37,633 nucleotides of DNA, from contig CANQJJ010000014.1 in the NCBI GenBank assembly GCA_947624215.1, forward strand, positions 1-37,633, read 5' to 3'. Under the pieces are notes generated by a model. It had not been told where the DNA came from, ran no database searches, and was given only the letters and a program-made list of their open reading frames with translations. Source of the DNA: an uncultured Clostridia bacterium. Its GTDB lineage: Bacteria > Bacillota > Clostridia > Christensenellales > Borkfalkiaceae. Below, piece by piece: positions 8,902-17,500 of this stretch. The position numbers were made by a program, and so were the translations under genes. Each line of letters begins with the position of its first letter. Position 1 is the stretch's first letter.

Positions 8902-11246
8902 TGAGAAGTGCCAAGCTCTTGGAGCTCGACAAAATTTTACAGGCCGCGGCCGCCTATGCCGTGCTCGACGAGAGCAAGGCCGCCCTTGCCGCCACGGAGC
9001 CTTTGGCGGACATCGGAGAGGCCGAGCATCTGCTTTCGATGACGGAGGAGGCGAGCCGCCTGCTCTTCACCATGGGTTGTCCGCGCGTGGAGTACTTCCC
9101 GCCCCTTGGCGACGCGCTCGAACGTGCCCAAAAGGGGGCCATCCTCTCCTGCAAAGAGCTCTTAGACCTCTCCGCCATGCTCCGTTCGGTGCGGGTGCTC
9201 TCGGACGGGGTCGCCTCGCTCGCAGACGAAAACATCGTGCTCTTCAAGGAGCTCGCCGTGCGCCTCACCTACGACAGGCGCCTCGAACAGGAGATCGGCG
9301 ACAAGATCGTCAGCGAGGACGCCATCGCCGACACGGCCAGCGACCGCCTCTTTTCCATCCGCAGGGAGAAGCGGCTTTTGGGAGAGCGCATCCGCGCGCG
9401 TCTCTCGGAGTATCTCACGGGCGACGAAAAGAAATACTTGCAGGAGGGCATCGTCACGGTGCGGGAAGACCGCTTCGTCATTCCCGTCAAGGCGGAATAC
9501 AAGCGGAGCATCCGCGGCTTCGTGCACGACAGGTCCCAGAGCGGCGCCACCGTCTTCATCGAACCCGAGGAAGTGCTTGAGATGAACAACGAGCTCCGTT
9601 CGCTCGCCATCGACGAAAAGGAGGAGGAAGAGCGCATCTTGAAGGATCTCTCCCTCCGTCTCGGCCGCAGGCGCAGTGAATTCGAGCTCTCCGTCTCGCT
9701 CGTCTCGGAGGCGGATACCTTCTTCGCGCGCGCGGAATATGCATACAGCCTCAAAGCCGTGCGGCCCCGCCTGAACGGGAAGGGCGTCCTCGATATCCGC
9801 ATGGGGCGGCACCCTCTCCTTGAAAAAACCACGGCCGTGCCCGTCTCCGTGAAAGTGGGGGAGGATTGCGCTTTTCTGCTCCTCAGCGGCGCCAACACGG
9901 GCGGCAAGACGGTCACGCTCAAGATGTGCGGCCTCTTCTCGCTGATGGCGGCGTGCGGGCTGTTCGTTCCCGCGGCCGAGGGCACGCGCCTTCCCGTCAC
10001 CCATGTCTTCTGCGACGTGGGCGACAGTCAATCCATTGAAGAAAACCTCTCCACGTTCTCCTCCCACATCGTGCGCATCAAGCACATTTTGGAGGAGGCG
10101 GGGGAATACGACTTTGTGCTCATCGACGAGCCGGGCGAAGGCACCGATCCCGAGGAGGGGCAGGCCCTTGCGCGGGCCGTGCTCTCGGCACTTCTCCGCC
10201 GCGGCTGCCGCGGCATCGTCACCACCCACTATGCCGCCCTCAAAGAATTTGCCTATGCCACCCCGGGGCTGGAAAACGGGAGCATGGAGTTCGACGCGGA
10301 GGATTTCCGTCCGCTCTACCGCCTCCGCATGGGGGCGCCCGGCTCCTCCAACGCGCTCGCCATCTCCACCCGCCTCGGGCTGCCCAAGGAGACGATCGAG
10401 GAGGCGCGGGGATACCTCTCGGAGGGGGCCCGTCTCTTCGAACAGACGCTCCGTGCCGCAGAGGAGAGCAGGATAAAGGCAGACGAGGTGCGGCATGAGG
10501 CCGAGGAGCTTCGCCGCACATGGCAGGAGCGCACGGAACAGCTCGCCCGCGACGAGGAGAAGTTCGCCCGTGAGCGGGAAAAATTCCTCGCTTCCGCCAA
10601 GGCCGAGGCCCGCAAGATCGTCTCCGCCCGCACGGCCGAAGCAGAGGAGATCCTCGCCGAGATCGAAGAGATCTTCCAAAAAGAGAGCATCGACGAGAGC
10701 GACCTCATCCACGCCCGCACCTTGAAGAACACGTTAAAGAGGGGTACCATGTCCGAGGAGGAGCCTTCTGTACGCGATGAACCCGTCGATTTCGCCACTC
10801 TCAAAGAGGGGGACCGCGTGCGCGTGGGGAGCATGAATGCCGAGGGGGTCGTCCTCTCCGTCTCCCGCACCAAGGGGACTGCGGAGGTGCGCGTGGGGAG
10901 CATCCGCGCCAAGGTAAAGATTTCCGACCTCTACCGTGCCGCCCCCGTCGGGCAAGGGGAGGCCAAGGTCACGGTGACGCGCAACGTCACGGCCCGTGCA
11001 GACGTCAAGCCCGAGATCAACCTCATCGGCATGACGACCTCGGAAATGGAGCCCGAGCTGGAAAAATTCTTGGATTCCGCCGTGCTCGCAAATCTCTCCG
11101 AGGTGCGCATCGTGCACGGGATGGGAACGGGCAAACTGCGCGCCGCCGTGCACGCCCTCCTCAAAAAACACAGGCGGGTGGAGAGTTTCCGCCTCGGCAA
11201 ATACGGCGAAGGGGAGAGCGGCGTGACCATCGCCTACCTCAAATAA
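8898..11246 (+). CDS. mutS2: Endonuclease MutS2
   Basis: MutS2 is a MutS homologue that lacks the mismatch-recognition domain. It limits recombination and, in Bacillus, acts on collided ribosomes. The 782 residues match the family. The lever/clamp region (about 1-300) precedes an ATPase domain with Walker A GANTGGKT at 331-338 and Walker B LIDEP with D410 and E411. A long charged coiled coil spans about 510-620. The C-terminal Smr nuclease domain (about 705-782) carries HGMGTGKLR with H740. AGGAG at 8887-8891 lies 6 nt before the ATG, and the start overlaps the U32 stop as ATGA. It is the last gene of the operon. I see no clear terminator after it. Confidence 0.97.
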   Translation: MMRSAKLLELDKILQAAAAYAVLDESKAALAATEPLADIGEAEHLLSMTEEASRLLFTMGCPRVEYFPPLGDALERAQKGAILSCKELLDLSAMLRSVRVLSDGVASLADENIVLFKELAVRLTYDRRLEQEIGDKIVSEDAIADTASDRLFSIRREKRLLGERIRARLSEYLTGDEKKYLQEGIVTVREDRFVIPVKAEYKRSIRGFVHDRSQSGATVFIEPEEVLEMNNELRSLAIDEKEEEERILKDLSLRLGRRRSEFELSVSLVSEADTFFARAEYAYSLKAVRPRLNGKGVLDIRMGRHPLLEKTTAVPVSVKVGEDCAFLLLSGANTGGKTVTLKMCGLFSLMAACGLFVPAAEGTRLPVTHVFCDVGDSQSIEENLSTFSSHIVRIKHILEEAGEYDFVLIDEPGEGTDPEEGQALARAVLSALLRRGCRGIVTTHYAALKEFAYATPGLENGSMEFDAEDFRPLYRLRMGAPGSSNALAISTRLGLPKETIEEARGYLSEGARLFEQTLRAAEESRIKADEVRHEAEELRRTWQERTEQLARDEEKFAREREKFLASAKAEARKIVSARTAEAEEILAEIEEIFQKESIDESDLIHARTLKNTLKRGTMSEEEPSVRDEPVDFATLKEGDRVRVGSMNAEGVVLSVSRTKGTAEVRVGSIRAKVKISDLYRAAPVGQGEAKVTVTRNVTARADVKPEINLIGMTTSEMEPELEKFLDSAVLANLSEVRIVHGMGTGKLRAAVHALLKKHRRVESFRLGKYGEGESGVTIAYLK

Positions 11247-11264
11247 CGCGGCAAGCGTCCCCGC

Positions 11265-11316
11265 GGGCCAAACAAGCGGGCCAAACAAGCGTGTCAAACA
11301 AGCGGGCCAAAGCGGG
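11265..11316. repeat. 13-bp tandem repeat, about four copies
   Basis: GGGCCAAACAAGC occurs at 11265-11277 and 11278-11290, then GTGTCAAACAAGC at 11291-11303 and a decayed copy GGGCCAAAGCGGG at 11304-11316. It fills the gap between mutS2 and the deacetylase gene, just upstream of a possible -10 element. Confidence 0.85.
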
Positions 11317-11349
11317 ACAAACGGGAGCATATTTTTTCACCGACGCGCG

Positions 11350-11380
11350 TACAATGGGATGAAAATCCCCCCTGTTGAGG
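11350..11380 (+). promoter_or_regulatory. Possible promoter -10 and ribosome-binding site for the deacetylase gene
   Basis: TACAAT at 11350-11355 could be a -10 element, but the matching -35 position is poor (GCATAT). Transcription would start near 11362, after the ATG at 11359. TGAGG at 11376-11380 lies 8 nt before an in-frame TTG at 11389. Together these favour TTG 11389 over ATG 11359 as the start. Confidence 0.4.
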
Positions 11381-11388
11381 TAAACTAC

Positions 11389-12090
11389 TTGAAAAAGCTC
11401 TCGTCGCGCGCCGTGGCCGTCATCACCAATCTCGCCCTTTCGCTCATCCTTATCGTCGTGGGCACCGTGTGTTTTCTGCCCTCCGCGGGCGCCGCGTCCG
11501 GGCTCGAAGACCGCGTCATCCGCAAGGGGACCTCCAAAGAGGGCGTCTCCCTCATGATCAATGTGTATTGGGGCGCGGAAGAAGTGTTGAAAATGCTGGA
11601 TATTTTCGGGCAATACGGAGCCCGCGCCACCTTCTTTTTGGGTGGGAGTTGGGCAGACGACAACGTCTCCTGCGTGCGGGAGATCGCGGCACGGGGCCAC
11701 GAGATCGGCTCCCACGGCTACTTCCACCGCGCGCACGACACTCTCGATTTAGAGGGCAACAACCGTGAGATCGGGGCAAGCGTGGAATTTTTGAACCTCA
11801 TCGCCGGCCGCCCGGTCACGCTGTTCGCACCTCCTTCGGGGGCATATAACGACGCCACGCTCGAGGCCGCCGAGGGCATGGGGTTGAAGACCGTCCTCTG
11901 GAGCAAGGATACAGTCGATTGGCGGGACAAGGACGCCGAGACAGTCTTCCGCCGCGCCACGGAGGGGATAGAAGGGGGAGATCTCGTCCTCATGCACCCC
12001 ATGCCGCACACGGTGGAGGCCCTCCCGCGCATCCTCGCCTATTACAGGGCGCACGGGCTCTCCGTCATCCCCGTCGGCGAAAATCTTTAA
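11389..12090 (+). CDS. YlxY-like polysaccharide deacetylase family protein, exported
   Basis: This is a NodB/CE4-fold protein of about 233 residues. From the preferred TTG start it reads LKKLSSRAVAV and then a hydrophobic stretch, so a signal peptide or anchor is likely. The frame also contains an upstream ATG at 11359, which lacks a Shine-Dalgarno. The usual catalytic TFDDG is replaced by MINVYWG at residues 56-62, so the metal-binding Asp is missing. The second motif, SHGYFH (H109, H113), the PPSG segment and LMHP near the C-terminus are kept. The INV-WG variant and the M16 peptidase next door match the YlxY-MlpA pair of Bacillus. That makes a sporulation or cell-envelope role plausible and deacetylase activity doubtful. 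Confidence 0.85.
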   Translation: MKKLSSRAVAVITNLALSLILIVVGTVCFLPSAGAASGLEDRVIRKGTSKEGVSLMINVYWGAEEVLKMLDIFGQYGARATFFLGGSWADDNVSCVREIAARGHEIGSHGYFHRAHDTLDLEGNNREIGASVEFLNLIAGRPVTLFAPPSGAYNDATLEAAEGMGLKTVLWSKDTVDWRDKDAETVFRRATEGIEGGDLVLMHPMPHTVEALPRILAYYRAHGLSVIPVGENL

Positions 12091-12109
12091 TTATACATAG
12101 GAGCAAATC

Positions 12110-13345
12110 ATGATCGAAACAAAGACTCTTTCCAACGGCGTGCGCGTCATCGTCAAGGGCATGGATGGCTTGCTTTCCGTCTCGATGGGCATTCTCGTCG
12201 GCACGGGCTCGGCCTTTGAGAGGGACGCCGAAGACGGTATTTCTCACTTTATCGAGCACATGCAGTTCAAGGGCACGGCGACCCGCACGGCCTTTGAGAT
12301 CTCCGACGCTTTCGACGCGCTCGGGGCGCAGGTCAACGCCTTCACGGGCAAGGACATGACGTGTTACTACGCCAAGGCGACCACCGACCACGCCGCCGAG
12401 GCCTTCGCCCTGCTCGCCGATCTCTTCCTTAATGCGACCTATCCCCCCGAGGAGATGAAGCGGGAGAAGGGGGTCATTTTGCAGGAGATCAAGAAGGATG
12501 AAGACAGCCCCGACGATCTCTGCTTGGACTTGCTCGCCCGCGCGGCATTCGGCAATGCCAACTACGGCAGGAACATTTTGGGCCCCGCGGAGAACGTTTC
12601 GGGCTTCACGCGGGAGGACGTCGCACGCTACAAGGCGGCGCGCTATTGCTCTTCGGACATCGTCATCTCCTTTGCGGGCAACATCGGTGCGGAAGAGGCC
12701 ATGGCGCTCGCGGAGAACTTTTTCGGCGGGCTGCCCGCGGCAAGCAACGAGGCGCGGCCCAAGCAGGTCGTCTGGAACAAGGGTGGCATCGTGAAGAAAA
12801 AATCCATCGAGCAGGTGCACTTTGCGCTCGGGTTTCCCTCGGTGGAGCGGGATTCGGACGACGTCCCCGCCGTACAGCTCATGAACGCCATTTTGGGCGG
12901 CGGGCTCTCCTCCCGTCTCTTCAAGCGGGTGCGCGAGGAGCTTGGGCTTGCCTACGACGTCTATTCGTATACCTCGCACTATGAGGAGACGGGCATGCTC
13001 ACGGTGTATGCGGGGGTCGAACCCGGGGAGGCAGAGGATGCCGCAGCGGCGGTCAGAGAAGTCATCGAGACCTTCAAGAGGGGGGGCGTGTCCGAGGAGG
13101 AGTTCGCGCGAGGCAGAGAACAGCTCAAAGCGAGCAGCATTTTTTCGCAGGAGAGCACGTCCTCGCAGATGCTTCTCTATGGCAGAAATCTCCTCTATTT
13201 CGATGAGGTCTACGATTTTGAAAAGCGCATGGCGGAGATCTCGGCCCTCACGCGGGAGGACGTTGCGCGCGTCATCGAGAGCAGTTTGGATCTCGGCAGG
13301 ATGGCCACGGCCGCTGTCGGCGATCTCACCTCGTTCAAGCTATGA
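12110..13345 (+). CDS. M16-family zinc peptidase (MlpA/YmxG-like)
   Basis: This is a 411-residue single-unit M16 (pitrilysin/processing-peptidase-like) protein. The inverted zinc motif HFIEH gives H46, E49 and H50. GVILQEIKKDED provides E126, 75 residues after H50, as expected for HXXEH-(74-76)-E. The second half holds the structural M16 repeat, including LGGGLSSRLFKRVREELGLAY, a family hallmark. AGGAG at 12099-12103 lies 6 nt before the ATG. Only 19 nt separate it from the deacetylase gene, so the two are probably co-transcribed. No signal peptide is seen, so it is probably cytoplasmic. Length and neighbour fit Bacillus MlpA. Confidence 0.94.
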   Translation: MIETKTLSNGVRVIVKGMDGLLSVSMGILVGTGSAFERDAEDGISHFIEHMQFKGTATRTAFEISDAFDALGAQVNAFTGKDMTCYYAKATTDHAAEAFALLADLFLNATYPPEEMKREKGVILQEIKKDEDSPDDLCLDLLARAAFGNANYGRNILGPAENVSGFTREDVARYKAARYCSSDIVISFAGNIGAEEAMALAENFFGGLPAASNEARPKQVVWNKGGIVKKKSIEQVHFALGFPSVERDSDDVPAVQLMNAILGGGLSSRLFKRVREELGLAYDVYSYTSHYEETGMLTVYAGVEPGEAEDAAAAVREVIETFKRGGVSEEEFARGREQLKASSIFSQESTSSQMLLYGRNLLYFDEVYDFEKRMAEISALTREDVARVIESSLDLGRMATAAVGDLTSFKL

Positions 13346-13824
13346 GGGCGGAGGGGTTTGCGCCCGTTTGGGACGGGGAGAGCCGCGTGCTCATTTTGGG
13401 GAGTTTTCCCTCGGTGAAGAGCCGCGCGGAGGGGTTTTATTACGGCAATCCGCAGAACAGATTTTGGCCCATGCTCGCGCATTTTTTCGGGGAAGGGCTT
13501 CCCGCGACGGTGGAGGAGAAGCGCGCGTTCGTGCTTCGCCGCAAGATCGCCCTGTGGGACATGGTCTCCTCGTGTGATATCGTGGGCTCGGCGGATGCCT
13601 CCATCCAAGGGGCGCAGACGGTGGACGTGAGGTCCATTCTCGGACATGCCCCCATCCGATGCGTTCTATGTAACGGCACAAAGAGTTATGAGCTCTTCTC
13701 GGCGGTGCATCCGGGGCTCGTGGGAATGGCCAAAAAAATGCCCTCGACGTCCCCCGCAAACCCGCGCTATCGTGAGGAAGTTTGGCATGCGGCGCTTGGG
13801 GAGGCCCTTCAAGGCGAGTTTTGA
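13342..13824 (+). CDS. DNA-deoxyinosine (hypoxanthine-DNA) glycosylase, UDG superfamily
   Basis: This 160-residue protein has the family-6 (HDG) uracil-DNA-glycosylase-superfamily pattern. Motif I is LILGSFPSVKSR near residues 17-28, followed by YYGNPQNRFWPM with the catalytic-region Asn. A Leu/Trp-rich middle follows (KIALWDMVSSC), and motif II STSPAN is near the C-terminus. Members remove deaminated adenine (hypoxanthine) from DNA as the first step of base-excision repair. The start overlaps the M16 stop as ATGA, so it is translated from the same message. The next gene has its own promoter 9 nt downstream. Function is inferred from motifs. Confidence 0.88.
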   Translation: MRAEGFAPVWDGESRVLILGSFPSVKSRAEGFYYGNPQNRFWPMLAHFFGEGLPATVEEKRAFVLRRKIALWDMVSSCDIVGSADASIQGAQTVDVRSILGHAPIRCVLCNGTKSYELFSAVHPGLVGMAKKMPSTSPANPRYREEVWHAALGEALQGEF

Positions 13825-13832
13825 AAAAACTC

Positions 13833-13861
13833 TTGACAAAGCGGTGCGGTTGGGGTACAAT
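13833..13861 (+). promoter_or_regulatory. Promoter of acpP
   Basis: TTGACA at 13833-13838 and TACAAT at 13856-13861 are spaced 17 nt apart, a near-consensus sigma-A promoter. It begins 9 nt after the glycosylase stop. Transcription should start near 13868. Confidence 0.85.
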
Positions 13862-13877
13862 AGAGATAAGAAAAAAT

Positions 13878-13891
13878 GCTCCTTAGGGAGC
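13878..13891 (+). promoter_or_regulatory. Leader hairpin just upstream of the acpP ribosome-binding site
   Basis: GCTCC (13878-13882) and GGAGC (13887-13891) form a perfect 5-bp stem with loop TTAG. GGAGG, the Shine-Dalgarno, follows at 13895-13899, 5 nt before the ATG. The first arm could alternatively pair with the Shine-Dalgarno (CTCC with GGAG) and mask it. Confidence 0.5.
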
Positions 13892-13904
13892 TTCGGAGGT
13901 TTTT

Positions 13905-14132
13905 ATGTTTGAGAAAGTTTGTAAGATGTTGGCAGAACAGCTGGGCGTGCCGGCTGATTCCATAAAGCCCGAATCGGAGGTCGTCAAGGACCTCGGTGCC
14001 GACTCGCTTGACGTAGTCGAGCTGATGATGGCGCTTGAAGACGAGCACGGCATCACGCTTCCCGAGGGGGAGATCGAGGGCGTGAAGACGGTGCAAGACA
14101 TCGTCGACATGATGAACAGGATCCTGAAGTAA
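13905..14132 (+). CDS. acpP: Acyl carrier protein
   Basis: ACP carries the growing acyl chain in type II fatty-acid synthesis through a 4'-phosphopantetheine arm. At 75 residues it has the normal length. The attachment site is S34 in GADSLDVVELMM, inside the usual helix II motif. The protein is acidic and helical, as expected. GGAGG at 13895-13899 supports the ATG. It is a single-gene unit with its own promoter and a strong terminator. No fab genes adjoin it here, so the acceptor pathway is encoded elsewhere. Confidence 0.97.
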   Translation: MFEKVCKMLAEQLGVPADSIKPESEVVKDLGADSLDVVELMMALEDEHGITLPEGEIEGVKTVQDIVDMMNRILK

Positions 14133-14154
14133 CCCATCCCCGATCAAACAAAAG

Positions 14155-14181
14155 GGAGCCTTGCACAAGGGCTCCTTTTTT
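14155..14181 (+). terminator. Rho-independent terminator of acpP
   Basis: GGAGCC at 14155-14160 pairs with GGCTCC at 14170-14175. The stem extends to 8 bp with one G-U, and six T residues follow at 14176-14181. It starts 22 nt after the acpP stop codon. Confidence 0.9.
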
Positions 14182-14203
14182 CATGTTTTCCCGTTCATTT
14201 TGC

Positions 14204-14228
14204 AAAAAAAGGCGGGTTTATCCCCGCC
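14204..14228 (-). terminator. Terminator-like hairpin read on the minus strand
   Basis: GGCGGG (14211-14216) and CCCGCC (14223-14228) form a 6-bp perfect stem. Seven A residues at 14204-14210 become a T-tract on the minus strand. No minus-strand gene is visible to the right, so it could only stop antisense transcription toward acpP. Confidence 0.5.
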
Positions 14229-14270
14229 AAAATCTGCATATATGGGCATTTGTGCCTGCCAAAATCTGCA
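14226..14270. repeat. 13-bp direct repeat pair
   Basis: GCCAAAATCTGCA occurs at 14226-14238 and again, identical, at 14258-14270. The copies start 32 bp apart, about three helical turns. Confidence 0.8.
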
Positions 14271-14300
14271 CACGGAATATTCTATTCCGTGTGTTTTTTT
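14269..14300 (+). terminator. Perfect inverted repeat with T-tract (dyad copy 1)
   Basis: Arms 14269-14279 and 14283-14293 are perfectly complementary over 11 bp around a TTC loop. Seven T residues follow at 14294-14300, giving an ideal intrinsic terminator shape. It may back up the acpP terminator, or attenuate the giant gene if transcription starts upstream. Confidence 0.7.
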
Positions 14301-14317
14301 CGCATTCGTGGCATTAT

Positions 14318-14323
14318 TATACT
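14318..14323 (+). promoter_or_regulatory. Weak candidate -10 for the giant gene
   Basis: TATACT lies at 14318-14323, and the -35 position 17 nt upstream is only T-rich. I see no better promoter between acpP and the giant gene, so its promoter remains uncertain. Confidence 0.25.
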
Positions 14324-14404
14324 ATTTATTGGCGAAGAAATCAAGGGTTTGAAAGGCTTTTTTTATATTTTTCACAAACTTTTTTATGAACACCGCTCGG
14401 AAAT

Positions 14405-14433
14405 TGTGCGCGGAATAGAATATTCCGCGCGCA
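14405..14433. repeat. Inverted repeat (dyad copy 2, opposite orientation)
   Basis: Arms 14405-14417 and 14421-14433 pair over 13 bp with one G-U and a GAA loop. The 17-nt core at 14411-14427 is the exact reverse complement of the core at 14272-14288. The flanking stem pairs differ but still pair. It lies 87 nt before the giant gene, probably in its leader. The rest of 14434-14503 shows nothing notable. Confidence 0.75.
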
Positions 14434-14503
14434 TTTTCATGCAAAGAGCTCACGCGGTCCACGGGGTGGGTCGCAATCATCAAAATCTCAAATCATCACA
14501 GGT

Positions 14504-14516
14504 AAGGAGAAGAGGT
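14504..14516 (+). promoter_or_regulatory. Ribosome-binding site of the giant gene
   Basis: AAGGAG at 14504-14509 and GAGGT at 14512-14516 form a double purine-rich site ahead of ATG 14521. Spacing is 11 and 4 nt, so either register could be used. Confidence 0.8.
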
Positions 14517-14520
14517 AAGT

Positions 14521-17500
14521 ATGAGTAAGCGGTATTCCAAAAAATTATTGGCAATTGTGCTTTGCGCTGTTCTGATGCTGGTAGTTGCGGTCATGGGTGC
14601 CCTGTCGCTCGTGAAGCCGGACAGCAGCTCGGTCGCCGTGTCTGCCGAGGAAGACACGATAGCCGAATATATCGACAGCGACATTACTAAATTCAATAAC
14701 TGGGTGGATACTTCTCCGTCGTTCGACACCGAAAACTATGGTGAGACAGCGGGAAACGTATACCAGCGTACCACTCTTTGGGATATCAAGACGCGTATCG
14801 TCGCTAGGGCGAATGTGACTTTCACTGATGAAAGCGGTGAATCACTTTCGGACGATAGTCGTGTTTTGAAGCCTCATGAATTCAATATCGAAGTTTCTGT
14901 GAACGATAAGATGTTCAGCGACCGCACGGATGGCGCAAGTTGCATGCCCTTCGCTGATGTGTCAGTTGGCAGTTCATACCAAGTAACTCTCTTTTTCGCA
15001 AAGGAAATCGAGTCCTTGCGCGTGGACAACAACCCCACGACGAGCGTACAGTTGGTACAGGACCCTGCTTATCAAAAAGGCACCATGAAAGGCGAGCCTC
15101 CGGAGGATCCCGTCTATCCTTCTACAGGGCTCCGCACCTACAATATTTACTCCTTTGACTACCGTTCGAGCATCACGGCGGTCCCTTACGGGAAAAGTGG
15201 GGCCGAACGCGTGGAAGTCCCCCGTGAACTTCTCACGTTGCAGTTTGCCAACGGCAGCGGTCCGTTTGTGTTCGGCGACTCTTCGGACAACCAAGTTACG
15301 GCGACTTTGACGTATGACACCAGCCCAAAGGAAGAAGGTGCGCAAAGTGATAGCTGCACCATATCGGGCGCGACCGGCAGTACGGCTACCCCCAAGGCTG
15401 TGCGCATCAAAATCAATCAGACCCCGAACAATAGTAAAGAAAATACGGACAAAGATCCCCTTAAGGGCACCGTTTATAACAGCGCGGCAGACGGCAAATC
15501 GGGGCATTGGCTCCGCGCCATAGGCGTGGATGTGCCTCAAAAAGCCGGCGACAACAATGGTACCCAGTATAAATATAATCCAAGCACTGCAGAGCATCAA
15601 TATTACAACTTTTTTGCGCCGAGCGAGAACGCAAGCGACTATGAGTATCTGCTCCGCTTCGGTATTTTGGTGCACGTTTACGATAACAACGGCGTCATGA
15701 CGGAGATGCTCGGCACAGACCCGAGGATCAGTATAGATCCTTCGACGAAGGTCCCCACGACGACGAACGATGTGGATCTCTTTCCCATTGCGCTCAAATA
15801 TGCCCCGGAGGGCTTGGGCAACGGCATCACATCCAACGAGATCAAAATAAGGTTTTACCATGATTCAGGTCTGTGGAACGACGTTTCCTTTACGCAACAA
15901 GTAAAGGGCTTGGATGAATGGAAAGCCGCCACAGACGAGAAAGACGAAAAAATTAGCGGCAATATTGAATTTCAAAACCCCATTTATCCCACAGACTTTG
16001 TAACCTATGGCGAGGGCGGCGTTCTGCCTCTTCTTCAAGCAAAAGGTAAACTTAATTTTACACACTACATGCGCTCGGGCAGAGAGCTCAACCCCAAACT
16101 CGGCGAGCTCAATTTATCGGGTAACGGCGCACCGGTCACAGTCAAGCAAAGTTATAGGGACAGTAAGTATAGTAGCTACGACGAATATAAAGACGGCTAC
16201 TTTATCAAGTGGATCTACTGCAATTATAACGGTGCAACCACATATTTCCCCGTGCGCGTCTCATATGAGGAGATCACGGGTCTCAACATGACGGGCGCAA
16301 TAGGCACGCAGACGTTGAACAGCGCGTTCAACTTTAACGGCACCAATGCTTCGCCGTCGTTCCAATTCACATATAAACACCATTTGTCACAAGAGGATGT
16401 AGCCTCCTCCTTTAGCTCCACGGCGGTAAGAATATACGGCAGTTCCGGCAATGCCTTGAGTACGACGGAAAACGGCAACGTAGCTCCCACGACCAACTTC
16501 TATCATCCCTTGTTTAACGCAACGGTGGGCAATCAGCAAGGTATCGGTCGCTATGGACTTTATTATTACACCAAAGAGGAATTCAAAAACGTTTTAGATG
16601 CAGGTTCAGGTACAAATGCCAAAGAAGCGGAGACAGCCTATCCGTACAGCTCAACTTTTAAGACGATCGATCTGAAAAAATTAGAGTCTGCGGGCAAAAA
16701 TATATACAGCTATTTCAGCGGCTCGATGGACGCCGCAGAGAAACCGTACGACAGATTGCGCTCGAACATCGCCTATGTGCGCCTTGTCTACGTTATAGAG
16801 GAAATCAAAACGACAGACGGTGACGTGATCCAGCCCGCCATCGCTTTTTATCGTGATTATTGGGTGGGTACTTCCTTCATTCTAACAAGCTCAAGTCAGA
16901 ACCTACCGTCGTTCGGCAGCGGTAACACAGTAACCTTCGGCGACCTTGTCAACAGCACCGATCCGAAAGAAGGCGTCTATGATCAGGGCGCAGAGCTGCA
17001 ATTGACCAACTTCGATCCCGCCAATCTCTATGCCGATGGTGTAATCAGCGCAAAGTACAGCCTGCAATTCTACCGCTATGTCGATAGCAAGTGGACACTC
17101 ATTGCTCAAACCAGTGTTACACAGGAGATGGGCTCTGAAGGCGCGGATCCCACATATAAGTGGGAAGTGAAAATGGAAAACGGCGTCACAGGCGTCAAGC
17201 TGGATATAGTTACGCATAACAAAAAATACTATTTGCAGCTGACGGGCGATTCCGTGATTGGCAACTACCGCATGTATGCCTCACTGGATAGTGACGGTAG
17301 CTTTGAGTGGTCCACTCGTGGCGGCGGTACGCCGGCGCCCTCTCCAAACGAGGAAGATTGGGGAGACGGGAACCAAGGCAAGAACCGTACCGACGTCGGC
17401 TTGCCCGAAGATTCGTCGCTATATCGCTATATTGAGTTTGAAGTCAGGGGTCTTACCCTTTCGCTCGAATACGAGATGCCCAACACCTTGGGTTACGGCG

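Noticed and set aside
11265-11316. CRISPR-like array
   Set aside because: The 13-bp units are directly adjacent with no spacers, so this is a simple tandem repeat.
14226-14270. Possible CRISPR repeat pair
   Set aside because: Only two 13-bp copies with a short spacer, no array and no cas genes in the window.
14161-14528. Small + strand frames of 63-92 codons between acpP and the giant gene
   Set aside because: They overlap one another, run through terminator hairpins and the giant gene's ribosome site, and lack Shine-Dalgarno sequences.
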